From contig CAXTHM010000114.1 of the NCBI GenBank assembly GCA_964244115.1, positions 1-6,175 on the forward strand: DNA of 6,175 nucleotides. Reading direction: 5' to 3'. Below the pieces are notes generated by a model that had not been told where the DNA came from, searched no databases, and saw only the letters and a list, made by a program, of their open reading frames with translations. Below, piece after piece: positions 1-4,991 of this stretch; the first letter of the stretch is position 1; each line of letters begins with the position of its first letter. Source of the stretch: CADCWK01 sp964244115 (GTDB taxonomy: Bacteria; Chloroflexota; Chloroflexia; Thermomicrobiales; UBA6265). The position numbers and the translations under genes were made by a program.

Positions 1-228
1 CGAGACGCCGATACTCGTCATCTGCGTCCGCCACGGTGCGACGCGGTGATGGGACTGGGCGCTACCGAGGCCGGCGAACCGCTCCGGAGTGGCGTCCCAG
101 ATCTCGCGCCAGCGCTGCTCGATGTCGGGTCGCGGTACGCTGTTGTCGATTCCGGTCGCGACGACCGCGACGATCCGCACGTTCGGCAGCCGCTCGAACA
201 CGTCGGGGTGGATCGAGAAGGTCAACAT
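1..228 (-). CDS. B3/4 domain-containing protein, N-terminal part (runs off left edge)
   Basis: The minus-strand frame from the ATG at 226-228 is open for 76 codons to the window edge, so only the N-terminus is present. It begins MLTFSIHPDVFERLPNVRI, continues with VVATGIDN, and later has HHRVAPWRTQMTSIGVS. This order (a short beta strand, 'F..lP...i', a Gly-x-Asp-Asn turn, then a His..v..WR....iGv segment) resembles stand-alone B3/4 domain proteins, which share a fold with the tRNA-binding B3/4 region of phenylalanyl-tRNA synthetase beta. Such stand-alone proteins are thought to bind or edit mischarged tRNA, but most are uncharacterised. No strong Shine-Dalgarno precedes the ATG; the nearest purine run is GCGAGG, about 12 bases upstream. 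An upstream ATG at 260-262 is in another frame. The gene is divergent from the TPR gene. Family assignment is by recognised motif order only. Confidence 0.72.
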   Translation of the reverse strand, partial: MLTFSIHPDVFERLPNVRIVAVVATGIDNSVPRPDIEQRWREIWDATPERFAGLGSAQSHHRVAPWRTQMTSIGVS

Positions 229-273
229 CGGGAGGGGAACCTCGCTGGAAGGGGTTTTTCATGGAACCGGGTG

Positions 274-302
274 AGTATATCAGCCCACTCGCGACGAGCC
301 AT
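274..302 (-). promoter_or_regulatory. Possible promoter for the B3/4 gene in the divergent spacer
   Basis: On the minus strand TATACT (274-279) matches five of six bases of a sigma-70 -10 box. It lies about 46 bases ahead of the ATG at 228, in the most AT-rich patch of the 115-bp divergent spacer. The matching -35 position (297-302, ATGGCT on the minus strand) is poor, so this is a weak call. Nothing else in 229-343 stands out; there is no good plus-strand promoter for the TPR gene. Confidence 0.22.
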
Positions 303-343
303 GCCCGTCGCCCGACGACGAGGCAGCGAGGAAACCTACCAAC

Positions 344-844
344 ATGACTGACACTGATCTGATCACGACAGAGATCGAGCGCGGCGAGAGCCTGGAAACG
401 GAGGGGAATGAGGCACTCGCCATCGCCCACTTCGAGGGACTCATGGGGCGATACCCGGACGACGCCCGGGTCACGTTCGCCTACGCCGGCGCCCTGGACT
501 CCGCCGGCCGGGAGCACGACGCCGCGGCGCAGTACCGGCGTGCGCTCGACCTCGGCCTGCCCGACGAGCTCCGGTCGCGAATATACGTCCAATACGGCAG
601 CACCTTGCGCAACGTCGGCGACCTGACCGGCGCCGTGGCCGTGCTGGAGGAAGGCGCGGCGGCGTTCCCGGACGACCTCGCGATCGCCTGCTTCCTCGCC
701 CTTGCCCGCCACAGCGCGGACCAGTCGCCGGCGGCACTCGGCGGCCTGATCGAGGCGCTGCTGCTGGCGGATTCCCGCGGGGCCGGGCTGTTCCGACGGT
801 ATCAGCGGTCGCTGGGAGCGTATGCCGCCGATCTGCGCGAGTAG
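344..844 (+). CDS. Small tetratricopeptide-repeat (TPR) protein
   Basis: This 166-residue protein is built almost entirely of helix-turn-helix TPR units, which usually act as protein-binding scaffolds. Four units can be placed: about residues 9-40 (…GNEALAIAHFEGLMGRYPDD), 43-72 (AYAGALDSAGREHDAAAQYRRALDLGLP), 81-111 (YGSTLRNVGDLTGAVAVLEEGAAAFPDD) and a weaker one at 114-144. The small-large-aromatic spacing and the PDD caps after units 1 and 3 are typical. It ends with a charged helix, YQRSLGAYAADLRE. Overall it resembles the short single-domain TPR proteins grouped with Pfam TPR_5. There is no signal peptide or membrane segment, so it is probably cytoplasmic. The ATG follows GAGGAAACC at a somewhat long distance. 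It is the only plus-strand gene, convergent with the next gene; partners are unknown. Confidence 0.88.
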   Translation: MTDTDLITTEIERGESLETEGNEALAIAHFEGLMGRYPDDARVTFAYAGALDSAGREHDAAAQYRRALDLGLPDELRSRIYVQYGSTLRNVGDLTGAVAVLEEGAAAFPDDLAIACFLALARHSADQSPAALGGLIEALLLADSRGAGLFRRYQRSLGAYAADLRE

Positions 845-871
845 AGCTGCATGCTTCGTAATCACCTGGTG

Positions 872-903
872 GCGGAGCAGACCTCTCCCCCAGCCCCTCT
901 CCG
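872..903 (+). repeat. Intergenic C-rich repeat, copy 1
   Basis: This 32-base unit, starting GCGGAGCAGACCTCTCCCCC, recurs at 3406-3437 with a single mismatch (A at 892 versus T at 3426). It sits between the convergent TPR gene (stop at 844) and the 142-residue gene (stop at 956), and encodes nothing convincing on either strand. The two 3' ends are separated by 111 bases and the repeat occupies the middle. It is probably a member of a dispersed, REP-like genomic repeat family, and may act as a structured mRNA end for the flanking genes. Confidence 0.8.
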
Positions 904-955
904 CCACCGCGACGTTCGATGTAACTTCGCGCGGCACCGCATGGTGAGACCCGTG

Positions 956-1384
956 TCAGATGTCGTCGGAACGGATGCCGGGGATGCTCTGGGCGGCGCG
1001 GGCCGAGGACGGGACGTAGATCAGACCGGTGACGCGGCCGTTGTTGTCGGTGCTGAACCGGATCTCGGTGTCCGGGTCGTTGACGGCCTGCTGGAGCGTC
1101 CGGTTGAGCTCGTTCGCACTGTGGGAGATCAGGTAGACCGAGACCTCGGAGACATGTCGGGCGATCCCGAGGCGGTTGCCGTCGTCGTCGTAGATCATGT
1201 TGCCGTTGAGTTCGCCACCGGAGATCTGGACCGGTGCGGCCGGCGCCGGGGCGTAAGGCTGCTGGGGATAGTGCTCCGGCGCGCCGCCCTGCTGGTTCTG
1301 GTTCTGCTGGGCCGGCTTGTCGTCCGACCCGAGGAGCTGGTCGGCGAACTTCTTGACGACGAACTGTCCTGCTACCCGCTGCAT
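956..1384 (-). CDS. Hypothetical protein with a Gln/Pro-rich linker
   Basis: I do not recognise this 142-residue protein. The ATG at 1384 has a GGAG Shine-Dalgarno seven bases upstream, which supports the start. Three parts are visible. Residues 1-20 are a short, probably helical segment (MQRVAGQFVVKKFADQLLG). Residues 21-52 are a low-complexity linker rich in Gln, Asn, Pro and Ala with Tyr. Residues 53-142 look like a compact alpha/beta domain, with VQISGGELNGNMIYDDDGN, then a helix around ANELNRTLQQAV, then strands around TEIRFSTDNNGRVTGLIYVPS. The N-terminus is not a signal peptide and there are no membrane segments. The gene is alone on its strand, separated from the upstream amidase gene by a 146-bp spacer with a hairpin and a possible promoter. 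The good RBS and the protein-like composition argue that it is real. Confidence 0.75.
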   Translation of the reverse strand: MQRVAGQFVVKKFADQLLGSDDKPAQQNQNQQGGAPEHYPQQPYAPAPAAPVQISGGELNGNMIYDDDGNRLGIARHVSEVSVYLISHSANELNRTLQQAVNDPDTEIRFSTDNNGRVTGLIYVPSSARAAQSIPGIRSDDI

Positions 1385-1410
1385 GATGAACTCCAGATCG
1401 ACCGGTGAGG

Positions 1411-1434
1411 CCCGGGCCGGCGCGTCCGGCCGGG
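1411..1434 (-). other. GC-only hairpin in the leader of the 142-residue gene
   Basis: Arms 1411-1420 (CCCGGGCCGG) and 1426-1434 (CCGGCCGGG) pair with a one-base bulge around a five-base loop. The hairpin begins 27 bases upstream of the ATG at 1384 and does not cover the GGAG ribosome site. It could stabilise or attenuate the mRNA, or may simply reflect base composition. Confidence 0.35.
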
Positions 1435-1463
1435 TCGCCCGCCCGTGATGTCCGTGTGCTACC

Positions 1464-1491
1464 CGTATAGCTTACCGCGCCGGCCTGTCGG
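1464..1491 (-). promoter_or_regulatory. Possible sigma-70-like promoter for the 142-residue gene
   Basis: On the minus strand, CCGACA (1486-1491) and TATACG (1464-1469) are separated by 16 bases, matching four of six bases in each sigma-70 box. Transcription would begin near 1457, giving a leader of about 70 bases. The -10 region is the only AT-rich patch in the 146-bp spacer. The -35 element falls in the loop of the hairpin at 1475-1506. Confidence 0.3.
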
Positions 1492-1506
1492 TGGCGGCCG
1501 GCGCGG
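1475..1506 (-). terminator. Perfect 11-bp hairpin after the amidase gene, possible terminator
   Basis: CCGCGCCGGCC (1475-1485) and GGCCGGCGCGG (1496-1506) are exact reverse complements with a ten-base loop. The structure starts about 24 bases after the amidase stop codon at 1531-1533. No U-tract follows on the minus strand, so it is not a textbook intrinsic terminator, though high-GC bacteria often have such hairpins. The nine bases CCGGCGCGG also recur directly at 1514-1522, offering an alternative pairing partner for the left arm. Confidence 0.42.
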
Positions 1507-1530
1507 CCGCGAACCGGCGCGGCGGTTGCC

Positions 1531-2484
1531 CTACGCGGCGCCCTTCAGCCGGGCGACGGTCTCGTGGGAAAGCATCGCGTGGGCGCCCTTGACGCCGTTG
1601 ACCATCTGGGTGACGCGGAGGTGGACGACCATGCTCGCCAGCCCGAGCGCCTCCTGCCGGCCGATCCCGGTCAGCTCGCCGATCAGCGTGAGCATGTCGT
1701 CGATCGCGCCCCACACGGCCTCGTCGAGATCCTCATTGAAGCCGAACGTCAGCCAGTCGGTCGGCGTCCGGGCCCGGAGCGTCGTCAGCGGCATGTCGTC
1801 GAGCAGGTCGAAGCGGAGGACGACCCGCTCCATCGGCGCCTCGATCGCCGTCCCGCAGATCTCGCCGTCGGACTGGGCGGCGTGCCCGTCGCCGGCCGAG
1901 AACAGCCCACCCGCGACCGCGATCGGCAGGTACAGCGTGGTCCCGGCCGTGAGCTCCTGGCAATCGAGGTTGCCGCCCTGCGCCCTGGGCGGACTCGTCG
2001 GGACCGGCCGGGCCGAGGCCGGCGGCATCCCCATCACCCCGAGGAACGGGTGCGTCGGGACCTCGTGCCCGAACTGGTTCCGGCAGATCCCGGCCGCGGC
2101 GTCGACCTCCCAGCGCAGGGTCATCGGCTCGACGCCGACCAGACCGAGCCGCCGGTTGAACGGGCTGTCCCAGCCACCGACCGGCGTCCGGCCCCACGTC
2201 CCCGGCACGATCTCGTCGATATGGACGGCCAGCGTCATGCCCGGCTCTGCGCCACGGATGGCGATCGGGCCGCAGAGGGCATGGCCGCCGTCACGACTGG
2301 GGTCGCGCGGCTCGATCTTCGGGACGGTGTCCGTGTCGTCCGGCGACGGTTCCAGCCGCCAGCCAGCCTCGATCGTCGACATCGTCACCCGGTCGCCGGG
2401 GTCGATCGTCAGGAACGGTGGCCGGGCGGCGTCGAAGTCACCGTGGAGCGCGGCGCGCTCCGGCGTGGTGGAGTGGTCGGCCAA
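1531..2484 (-). CDS. Acetamidase/formamidase family protein
   Basis: This 317-residue protein matches the FmdA/AmdA family (Pfam PF03069), zinc-type amidases that release ammonia from formamide, acetamide or other small amides in the cytoplasm. Family signatures in order: HPFLG at 145-149, GGNLDCQEL at 170-178, GGLFSAGDGHAAQSDGEICGTA at 192-213 and RVTQMVNGVKGAHAML near 290-305. The length is about that of the shorter bacterial members. Ser replaces the usual Gly in the GDGHAAQGDGE core. The start is a TTG preceded by AGGGGAG at close spacing; the next Met is residue 35, too far in. It lies 76 bases downstream of tenA on the same strand and is probably cotranscribed, which points towards a role in salvage of formylated pyrimidine, though general formamide use remains possible. 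Confidence 0.9.
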   Translation of the reverse strand: MADHSTTPERAALHGDFDAARPPFLTIDPGDRVTMSTIEAGWRLEPSPDDTDTVPKIEPRDPSRDGGHALCGPIAIRGAEPGMTLAVHIDEIVPGTWGRTPVGGWDSPFNRRLGLVGVEPMTLRWEVDAAAGICRNQFGHEVPTHPFLGVMGMPPASARPVPTSPPRAQGGNLDCQELTAGTTLYLPIAVAGGLFSAGDGHAAQSDGEICGTAIEAPMERVVLRFDLLDDMPLTTLRARTPTDWLTFGFNEDLDEAVWGAIDDMLTLIGELTGIGRQEALGLASMVVHLRVTQMVNGVKGAHAMLSHETVARLKGAA

Positions 2485-2517
2485 TGGTCTCCCCTGTCTG
2501 CCGGTCGCCCGGTCCCA

Positions 2518-2537
2518 CGATGTCTGCGCGATGTCTG
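2518..2537. repeat. Tandem 9-bp direct repeat, 11-bp period, between tenA and the amidase gene
   Basis: CGATGTCTG occurs at 2518-2526 and again at 2529-2537, one helical turn apart. GACATC at 2548-2553 is the reverse complement of the GATGTC core in each copy and could pair with either one. The cluster fills much of the 76-base gap between the tenA stop and the amidase TTG start. It could be a protein-binding site or an mRNA hairpin, or chance. Confidence 0.45.
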
Positions 2538-2560
2538 AATGAAGGGGGACATCTTACCGG

Positions 2561-3253
2561 TTAGCGGTCCGCGCCGGGCCATCGCTCCATCCGCCAGGCC
2601 ATCTCCCAGAAGGCGAGTTCGTATCGGCTCGACGTCAGGAAGGCCTGCGTCACCCGGCCCATCGCCGCGCCACCGAGCCCTTGCGTGTGAACGTCCAGCA
2701 ACTGCCGGCACCACGAGGTCAGCTCGGCGAACTCGGTCGAGCTGTACGAGGCGACCCAGCGGGCGTAGCGGGGGTCGTCCGGGCGGCCTCGCTCCGTCAG
2801 GACCCGGCCGAGCTCGCTGTAGCCCCACATGCAGGGCAGCAGCGCCCCGAGCAGCTCGGCGTAATCGCCGGTCGCGGCGGTCCGGAGCAGGAAATCGGTG
2901 TAGCCCTGCGTCGTCGGGGATTTCTCCTCAGCGTCGAGATCGACCGTCGTCGAATCGAATTCCCGGACCAGGGACCGGTGGAGGTCCATCTCGGACTCAA
3001 GCGTCTCGTGGAGCAGCCGGGAGAAGCGGGTCATCGTGGCGAGGTCCGGCGCCCGGGCGGCGGCGAACGCGAAGACGCGGGCGTAGTCGATCAGATAGAG
3101 GTAGTCCTGCCGGAGGAAGTAGGCGAACCGCTCCGGGTCGAGGGTCCCGTCGCCGATGGCGGCGATGAAGGGGTGGTCGTGCTGGGCGTCCCAGATCTCG
3201 CTCGCCCGCGCCCGGAGGCATTCGCTGACGGTCGCCGTGGTGCTGATGGACAT
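2561..3253 (-). CDS. tenA: TenA-family thiaminase II / aminopyrimidine aminohydrolase
   Basis: TenA hydrolyses 4-amino-5-aminomethyl-2-methylpyrimidine, a breakdown product of thiamine, to the vitamin B1 precursor HMP, and can also cleave thiamine. From the ATG at 3253 the protein has 230 residues, normal for the family. Visible landmarks are HPF near 27-29, RQDYLYLIDYARVFA at 48-62 (active-site Asp50), LLPCMWGYSELG with the catalytic-type Cys at 141, and SSRYELAFWEMAW with Glu212. These sit six to seven residues after Asp44, Cys135 and Glu205 of Bacillus subtilis TenA, so it belongs to the Cys-containing class and should be active. ACGAGG lies ten bases before this ATG; an in-frame GTG at 3283 would add ten residues. 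The amidase gene follows after 76 bases. No TPP riboswitch is visible upstream. Confidence 0.92.
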   Translation of the reverse strand: MSISTTATVSECLRARASEIWDAQHDHPFIAAIGDGTLDPERFAYFLRQDYLYLIDYARVFAFAAARAPDLATMTRFSRLLHETLESEMDLHRSLVREFDSTTVDLDAEEKSPTTQGYTDFLLRTAATGDYAELLGALLPCMWGYSELGRVLTERGRPDDPRYARWVASYSSTEFAELTSWCRQLLDVHTQGLGGAAMGRVTQAFLTSSRYELAFWEMAWRMERWPGADR

Positions 3254-3583
3254 CGCGGTGGGCCTCGTCTGATCACTCGTCACGTTCCGGGGAATGCGTC
3301 CCGAACAACGGGTTGTGAGGACTCCCCAGCAGCACGGACCGTACCAGTCCGGGTCGGATCGCCAATCGGTCGGGATGAGCGGTACTCATCGGGAAAGGCG
3401 ACGCCGCGGAGCAGACCTCTCCCCCTGCCCCTCTCCGGCTCCCGGTTTGCTCCGACGCCTACGGTCGTCTCCGCGTCACCGGTCCCAGAGAGGGGAGCAG
3501 CACCGCCCATAGGCATCGACGATTTGACAGGAGGATCACTGTAGCTGGCCGCTCGTTGGTCGGCGAGATTGGTCGCCACAGCT
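3254..3583. other. 330-bp non-coding region between kdpD and tenA
   Basis: No convincing gene lies here on either strand. Besides the repeat at 3406-3500, it has two small perfect hairpins. GATGAG/CTCATC pairs at 3374-3390 with a five-base loop, and CGGAC/GTCCG pairs at 3335-3351 with a seven-base loop. ACAAC/GTTGT also forms a small palindrome near 3304-3315. On the minus strand these would lie in a tenA leader, but they do not match a thiamine riboswitch. A perfect TTGACA (3524-3529) and AGGAGG (3529-3534) occur on the plus strand with no -10 box or reading frame to go with them. Confidence 0.6.
3406..3500 (+). repeat. Intergenic repeat, copy 2, with inverted G-rich end
   Basis: Bases 3406-3437 match 872-903 at 31 of 32 positions. 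The element continues to an inverted G-rich end, so CCCCTCTC (3428-3435) pairs exactly with GAGAGGGG (3488-3495), and a flanking CTG/CAG extends the stem across a two-base bulge. The central part of about 50 bases is GC-rich and unpaired at first sight. Copy 1 shows only the C-rich arm. It lies in the kdpD-tenA spacer and would fold at the 3' end of the kdp transcript or in the 5' leader of tenA. Confidence 0.72.
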
Positions 3584-4726
3584 TCAGCCGCCCCCGAGTT
3601 CAACCAGGTGGAGGCCGACGCCGTCGACTTCGGCCAGGACCCGGTCGACCATCGAGGGTTCCCGGACCCGCTGCCACCAGCTCTGGGGACGGTGACCGAG
3701 GACGAGGATCGTCGCGTTCTCGGCTCGGCAGATCTGGGCGATCCGGCTGGCGAGCTCGCTGAGCGGGATCGGGTCGGTGCCCGAGTGCGGGATCGACACG
3801 ACCGAGGCGCCGAGGTCGTCGACGAGGCGAAGGTTTCGCTCCATCCCCTGCCGCTGGTCGACCGGGAGGTTGGCGATGCCGTCCTCCGGCATGACGGCGA
3901 CCGCGACGAGTTCCCCGCGCAGTGCGCTGGCGAGGCGCCAGGCGTGCCGGACGACGACGCTGGTCGCGACCTCGTGGTCCATCACGACGACGACCCGCTC
4001 GGCGGTCGGCCAGACGGCGTCGATATCGTGGTCCCGCATGTAGCCTTCGAGGCGCTCGTCGACCTCGTCGGCCGTCCGGCGCAGCGCGAGCTGGCGCAGC
4101 GCCGTCAGGTTCCCGGCCCGGAAGAAGTTCCGCATCGCCTGGTCGGCCCGGCCCGGCGGGTAGACCTTGCCCTGCTCCAGCCGCTCCAGCAGGTCCTCGG
4201 TCGGCAGGTCGATCAGGTGGACGTCGGTCGCGTCGTCGAGGATCCGGTCGGGGATCGTCTCCCGGACCCGGACGCCGGTGATGCCGAGCACAATGTCCTG
4301 CAGGCTCTCGAGGTGCTGGATGTTGAGAGTGGTGATGACTTCGATCCCGGCGTCCCGAATCGCCTCGACGTCCTCGTAGCGGCGACCGTGGCGGGAGCCG
4401 GGTGGGTTGGTGTGGGCGAGCTCATCGACGAGGACGATCTGGGGCTTCCGGCCGATGATCGCGTCGAGGTCCATCTCCTCGGTCTGGATGCCGCGGTAGC
4501 TCAGGCTCTGCCGCGGGACGATCTCCAGCCCGCCGATCTGGGCCTCGGTATCGGACCGGCCGTGGGTCTCGACGTAGCCGATCACGACGTCCTCGCCCCG
4601 GTCCCGCATCGCCCGGCCGGCGCTGAGCATCGCGTACGTCTTGCCGACGCCGGGCGCGGCCCCGAGGTAGATACGGAGCTCGCCCCGGTGCCGGGACGGT
4701 TCCAGTTCGGATCTTCCGGATTGCAC
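3584..4726 (-). CDS. kdpD: Short KdpD: N-terminal sensor domain plus USP domain, no kinase
   Basis: KdpD normally senses K+ limitation and phosphorylates KdpE to switch on kdp. This 380-residue version holds only the cytoplasmic input half. RGELRIYLGAAPGVGKTYAML opens the KdpD domain, with Walker A GAAPGVGKT at 22-30; LVDELAHTNPPGSRHGRRYEDV (99-120) is the Walker B and following signature, and NIQHLESL is at 135-142. A universal-stress-protein domain runs from about 244 (RVVVVMDHEV) to the end, including ATILVLGHRPQSWWQR. There are no membrane helices, H-box or ATPase boxes, and the frame closes cleanly at TGA 3584. Truncated KdpD proteins are known in Anabaena and Deinococcus. I chose GTG at 4726 because GGGAG lies eight bases upstream. 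An in-frame ATG at 4831 would add 35 Trp/Pro-rich residues encoded by repeat and hairpin DNA. It is the last kdp gene here; no kdpE follows. Confidence 0.9.
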   Translation of the reverse strand: MQSGRSELEPSRHRGELRIYLGAAPGVGKTYAMLSAGRAMRDRGEDVVIGYVETHGRSDTEAQIGGLEIVPRQSLSYRGIQTEEMDLDAIIGRKPQIVLVDELAHTNPPGSRHGRRYEDVEAIRDAGIEVITTLNIQHLESLQDIVLGITGVRVRETIPDRILDDATDVHLIDLPTEDLLERLEQGKVYPPGRADQAMRNFFRAGNLTALRQLALRRTADEVDERLEGYMRDHDIDAVWPTAERVVVVMDHEVATSVVVRHAWRLASALRGELVAVAVMPEDGIANLPVDQRQGMERNLRLVDDLGASVVSIPHSGTDPIPLSELASRIAQICRAENATILVLGHRPQSWWQRVREPSMVDRVLAEVDGVGLHLVELGGG

Positions 4727-4773
4727 AGGCGAGTCTCCCGGAGGGTGGGTTGGGAACCATGAGATGGCCGGTA

Positions 4774-4804
4774 GCGGAGACCAGCCCCACCCCAGCCACT
4801 CCTC
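4774..4804 (+). repeat. Intergenic repeat, degenerate copy 3
   Basis: This stretch begins GCGGAG, continues with ACCAGCCCCACCCCAGCC, and aligns along its length with copy 1 after a three-base gap and several substitutions. It lies in the kdpC-kdpD spacer, about 50 bases before the kdpD GTG, in the same plus orientation as copies 1 and 2. The alignment is by eye. Confidence 0.45.
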
Positions 4805-4812
4805 ATCTCGCC

Positions 4813-4847
4813 CGGTCGGCTCAGCCGGCAAGCCGGACCGCCGACCG
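4813..4847 (-). other. Nested perfect hairpin in the kdpC-kdpD spacer
   Basis: CGGTCGGC (4813-4820) pairs with GCCGACCG (4840-4847) over eight bases. Inside it CCGGC (4825-4829) pairs with GCCGG (4832-4836) around two bases, leaving internal loops of four and three bases. The 35-base structure is almost wholly G-C paired, lies about 85 bases before the kdpD GTG, and has no U-tract. It could stabilise or end the kdpBC mRNA, or control kdpD expression. Confidence 0.55.
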
Positions 4848-4849
4848 CA

Positions 4850-4943
4850 CGGATGGAGAGGGGAGCAAGATCCGATGGCGAGCGAAACGAGTGATTAGCG
4901 AACGGACGATATCGCCTTAACCCGCGCTCCCCCGCTCCATCCG
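4850..4943. repeat. Inverted-repeat element of about 94 bp in the kdpC-kdpD spacer
   Basis: The left arm 4850-4866 (CGGATGGAGAGGGGAGC) and the reverse complement of the right arm 4926-4943 (CGGATGGAGCGGGGGAGC) agree apart from one inserted or substituted position. They enclose 59 bases that are clearly less GC-rich than the surroundings, with the palindrome CGATATCG near the right side. The 12 bases at 4856-4867 are identical to 3488-3499 in copy 2, linking the two elements. A short CGTGC/GCACG hairpin with an AAA loop follows the right arm. Confidence 0.55.
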
Positions 4944-4965
4944 CACGTGCAAAGCACGCCAGCGA

Positions 4966-4991
4966 GATGGGGAGGGGGCTGCGGGGTGAGG
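4966..4991 (-). repeat. Intergenic repeat, divergent copy 4 abutting the kdpC stop
   Basis: The G-rich stretch GGGGAGGGGGCTGCGGGGTG (within 4969-4988), followed by AGG, resembles the reverse complement of copy 1 (GGAGAGGGGCTGGGGGAGAGG) with a few changes. It lies directly against the kdpC stop codon in the opposite orientation to copies 1 to 3, so copies 3 and 4 bracket the kdpC-kdpD spacer as an inverted pair. Confidence 0.45.

Noticed and set aside
62..937. Long minus-strand frame of 291 codons over the TPR gene
   Set aside because: It is antisense to the TPR protein, runs through the intergenic repeat, and is rich in Arg, Gly and Ala with no motif; it is open only because of high GC.
1445..2542. 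Two overlapping plus-strand frames of 365 and 324 codons opposite the amidase gene
   Set aside because: The amidase frame carries all the family motifs; the opposite frames have shadow-like composition and no recognisable domain.
3310..3390. T-box-like leader ahead of tenA, from GGACTGGTACGGTCC and small hairpins
   Set aside because: The TGGTAC run lacks the rest of the antiterminator consensus and no convincing stem I or specifier loop precedes it; the bases form a simple CGGAC/GTCCG hairpin instead.
2681..3544. Plus-strand frame of 287 codons opposite tenA
   Set aside because: The TenA frame has the active-site residues at the expected spacing; this frame is an antisense shadow that ends in repeat DNA.
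3524..3550. Perfect TTGACA and AGGAGG on the plus strand
   Set aside because: No -10 box lies 16-18 bases on, and an in-frame TAG-rich stretch follows with no start codon at usable spacing and no reading frame worth calling.
3254..3583. TPP riboswitch ahead of tenA
   Set aside because: I read the minus strand for the conserved CTGAGA and the ACC..TGAACCTGA..GATAATGCC core of the thiamine element and found neither.
3280..3603. Minus-strand frame of 107 codons after kdpD, as a possible lost kinase part or small gene
   Set aside because: It shows no H-box, ATPase or membrane features, overlaps the kdpD end, and is translated repeat DNA in its centre.
3569..4762. Plus-strand frame of 397 codons opposite kdpD
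   Set aside because: Asp/Val/Arg/Pro-rich antisense shadow of the KdpD and USP domains, with no motif of its own.
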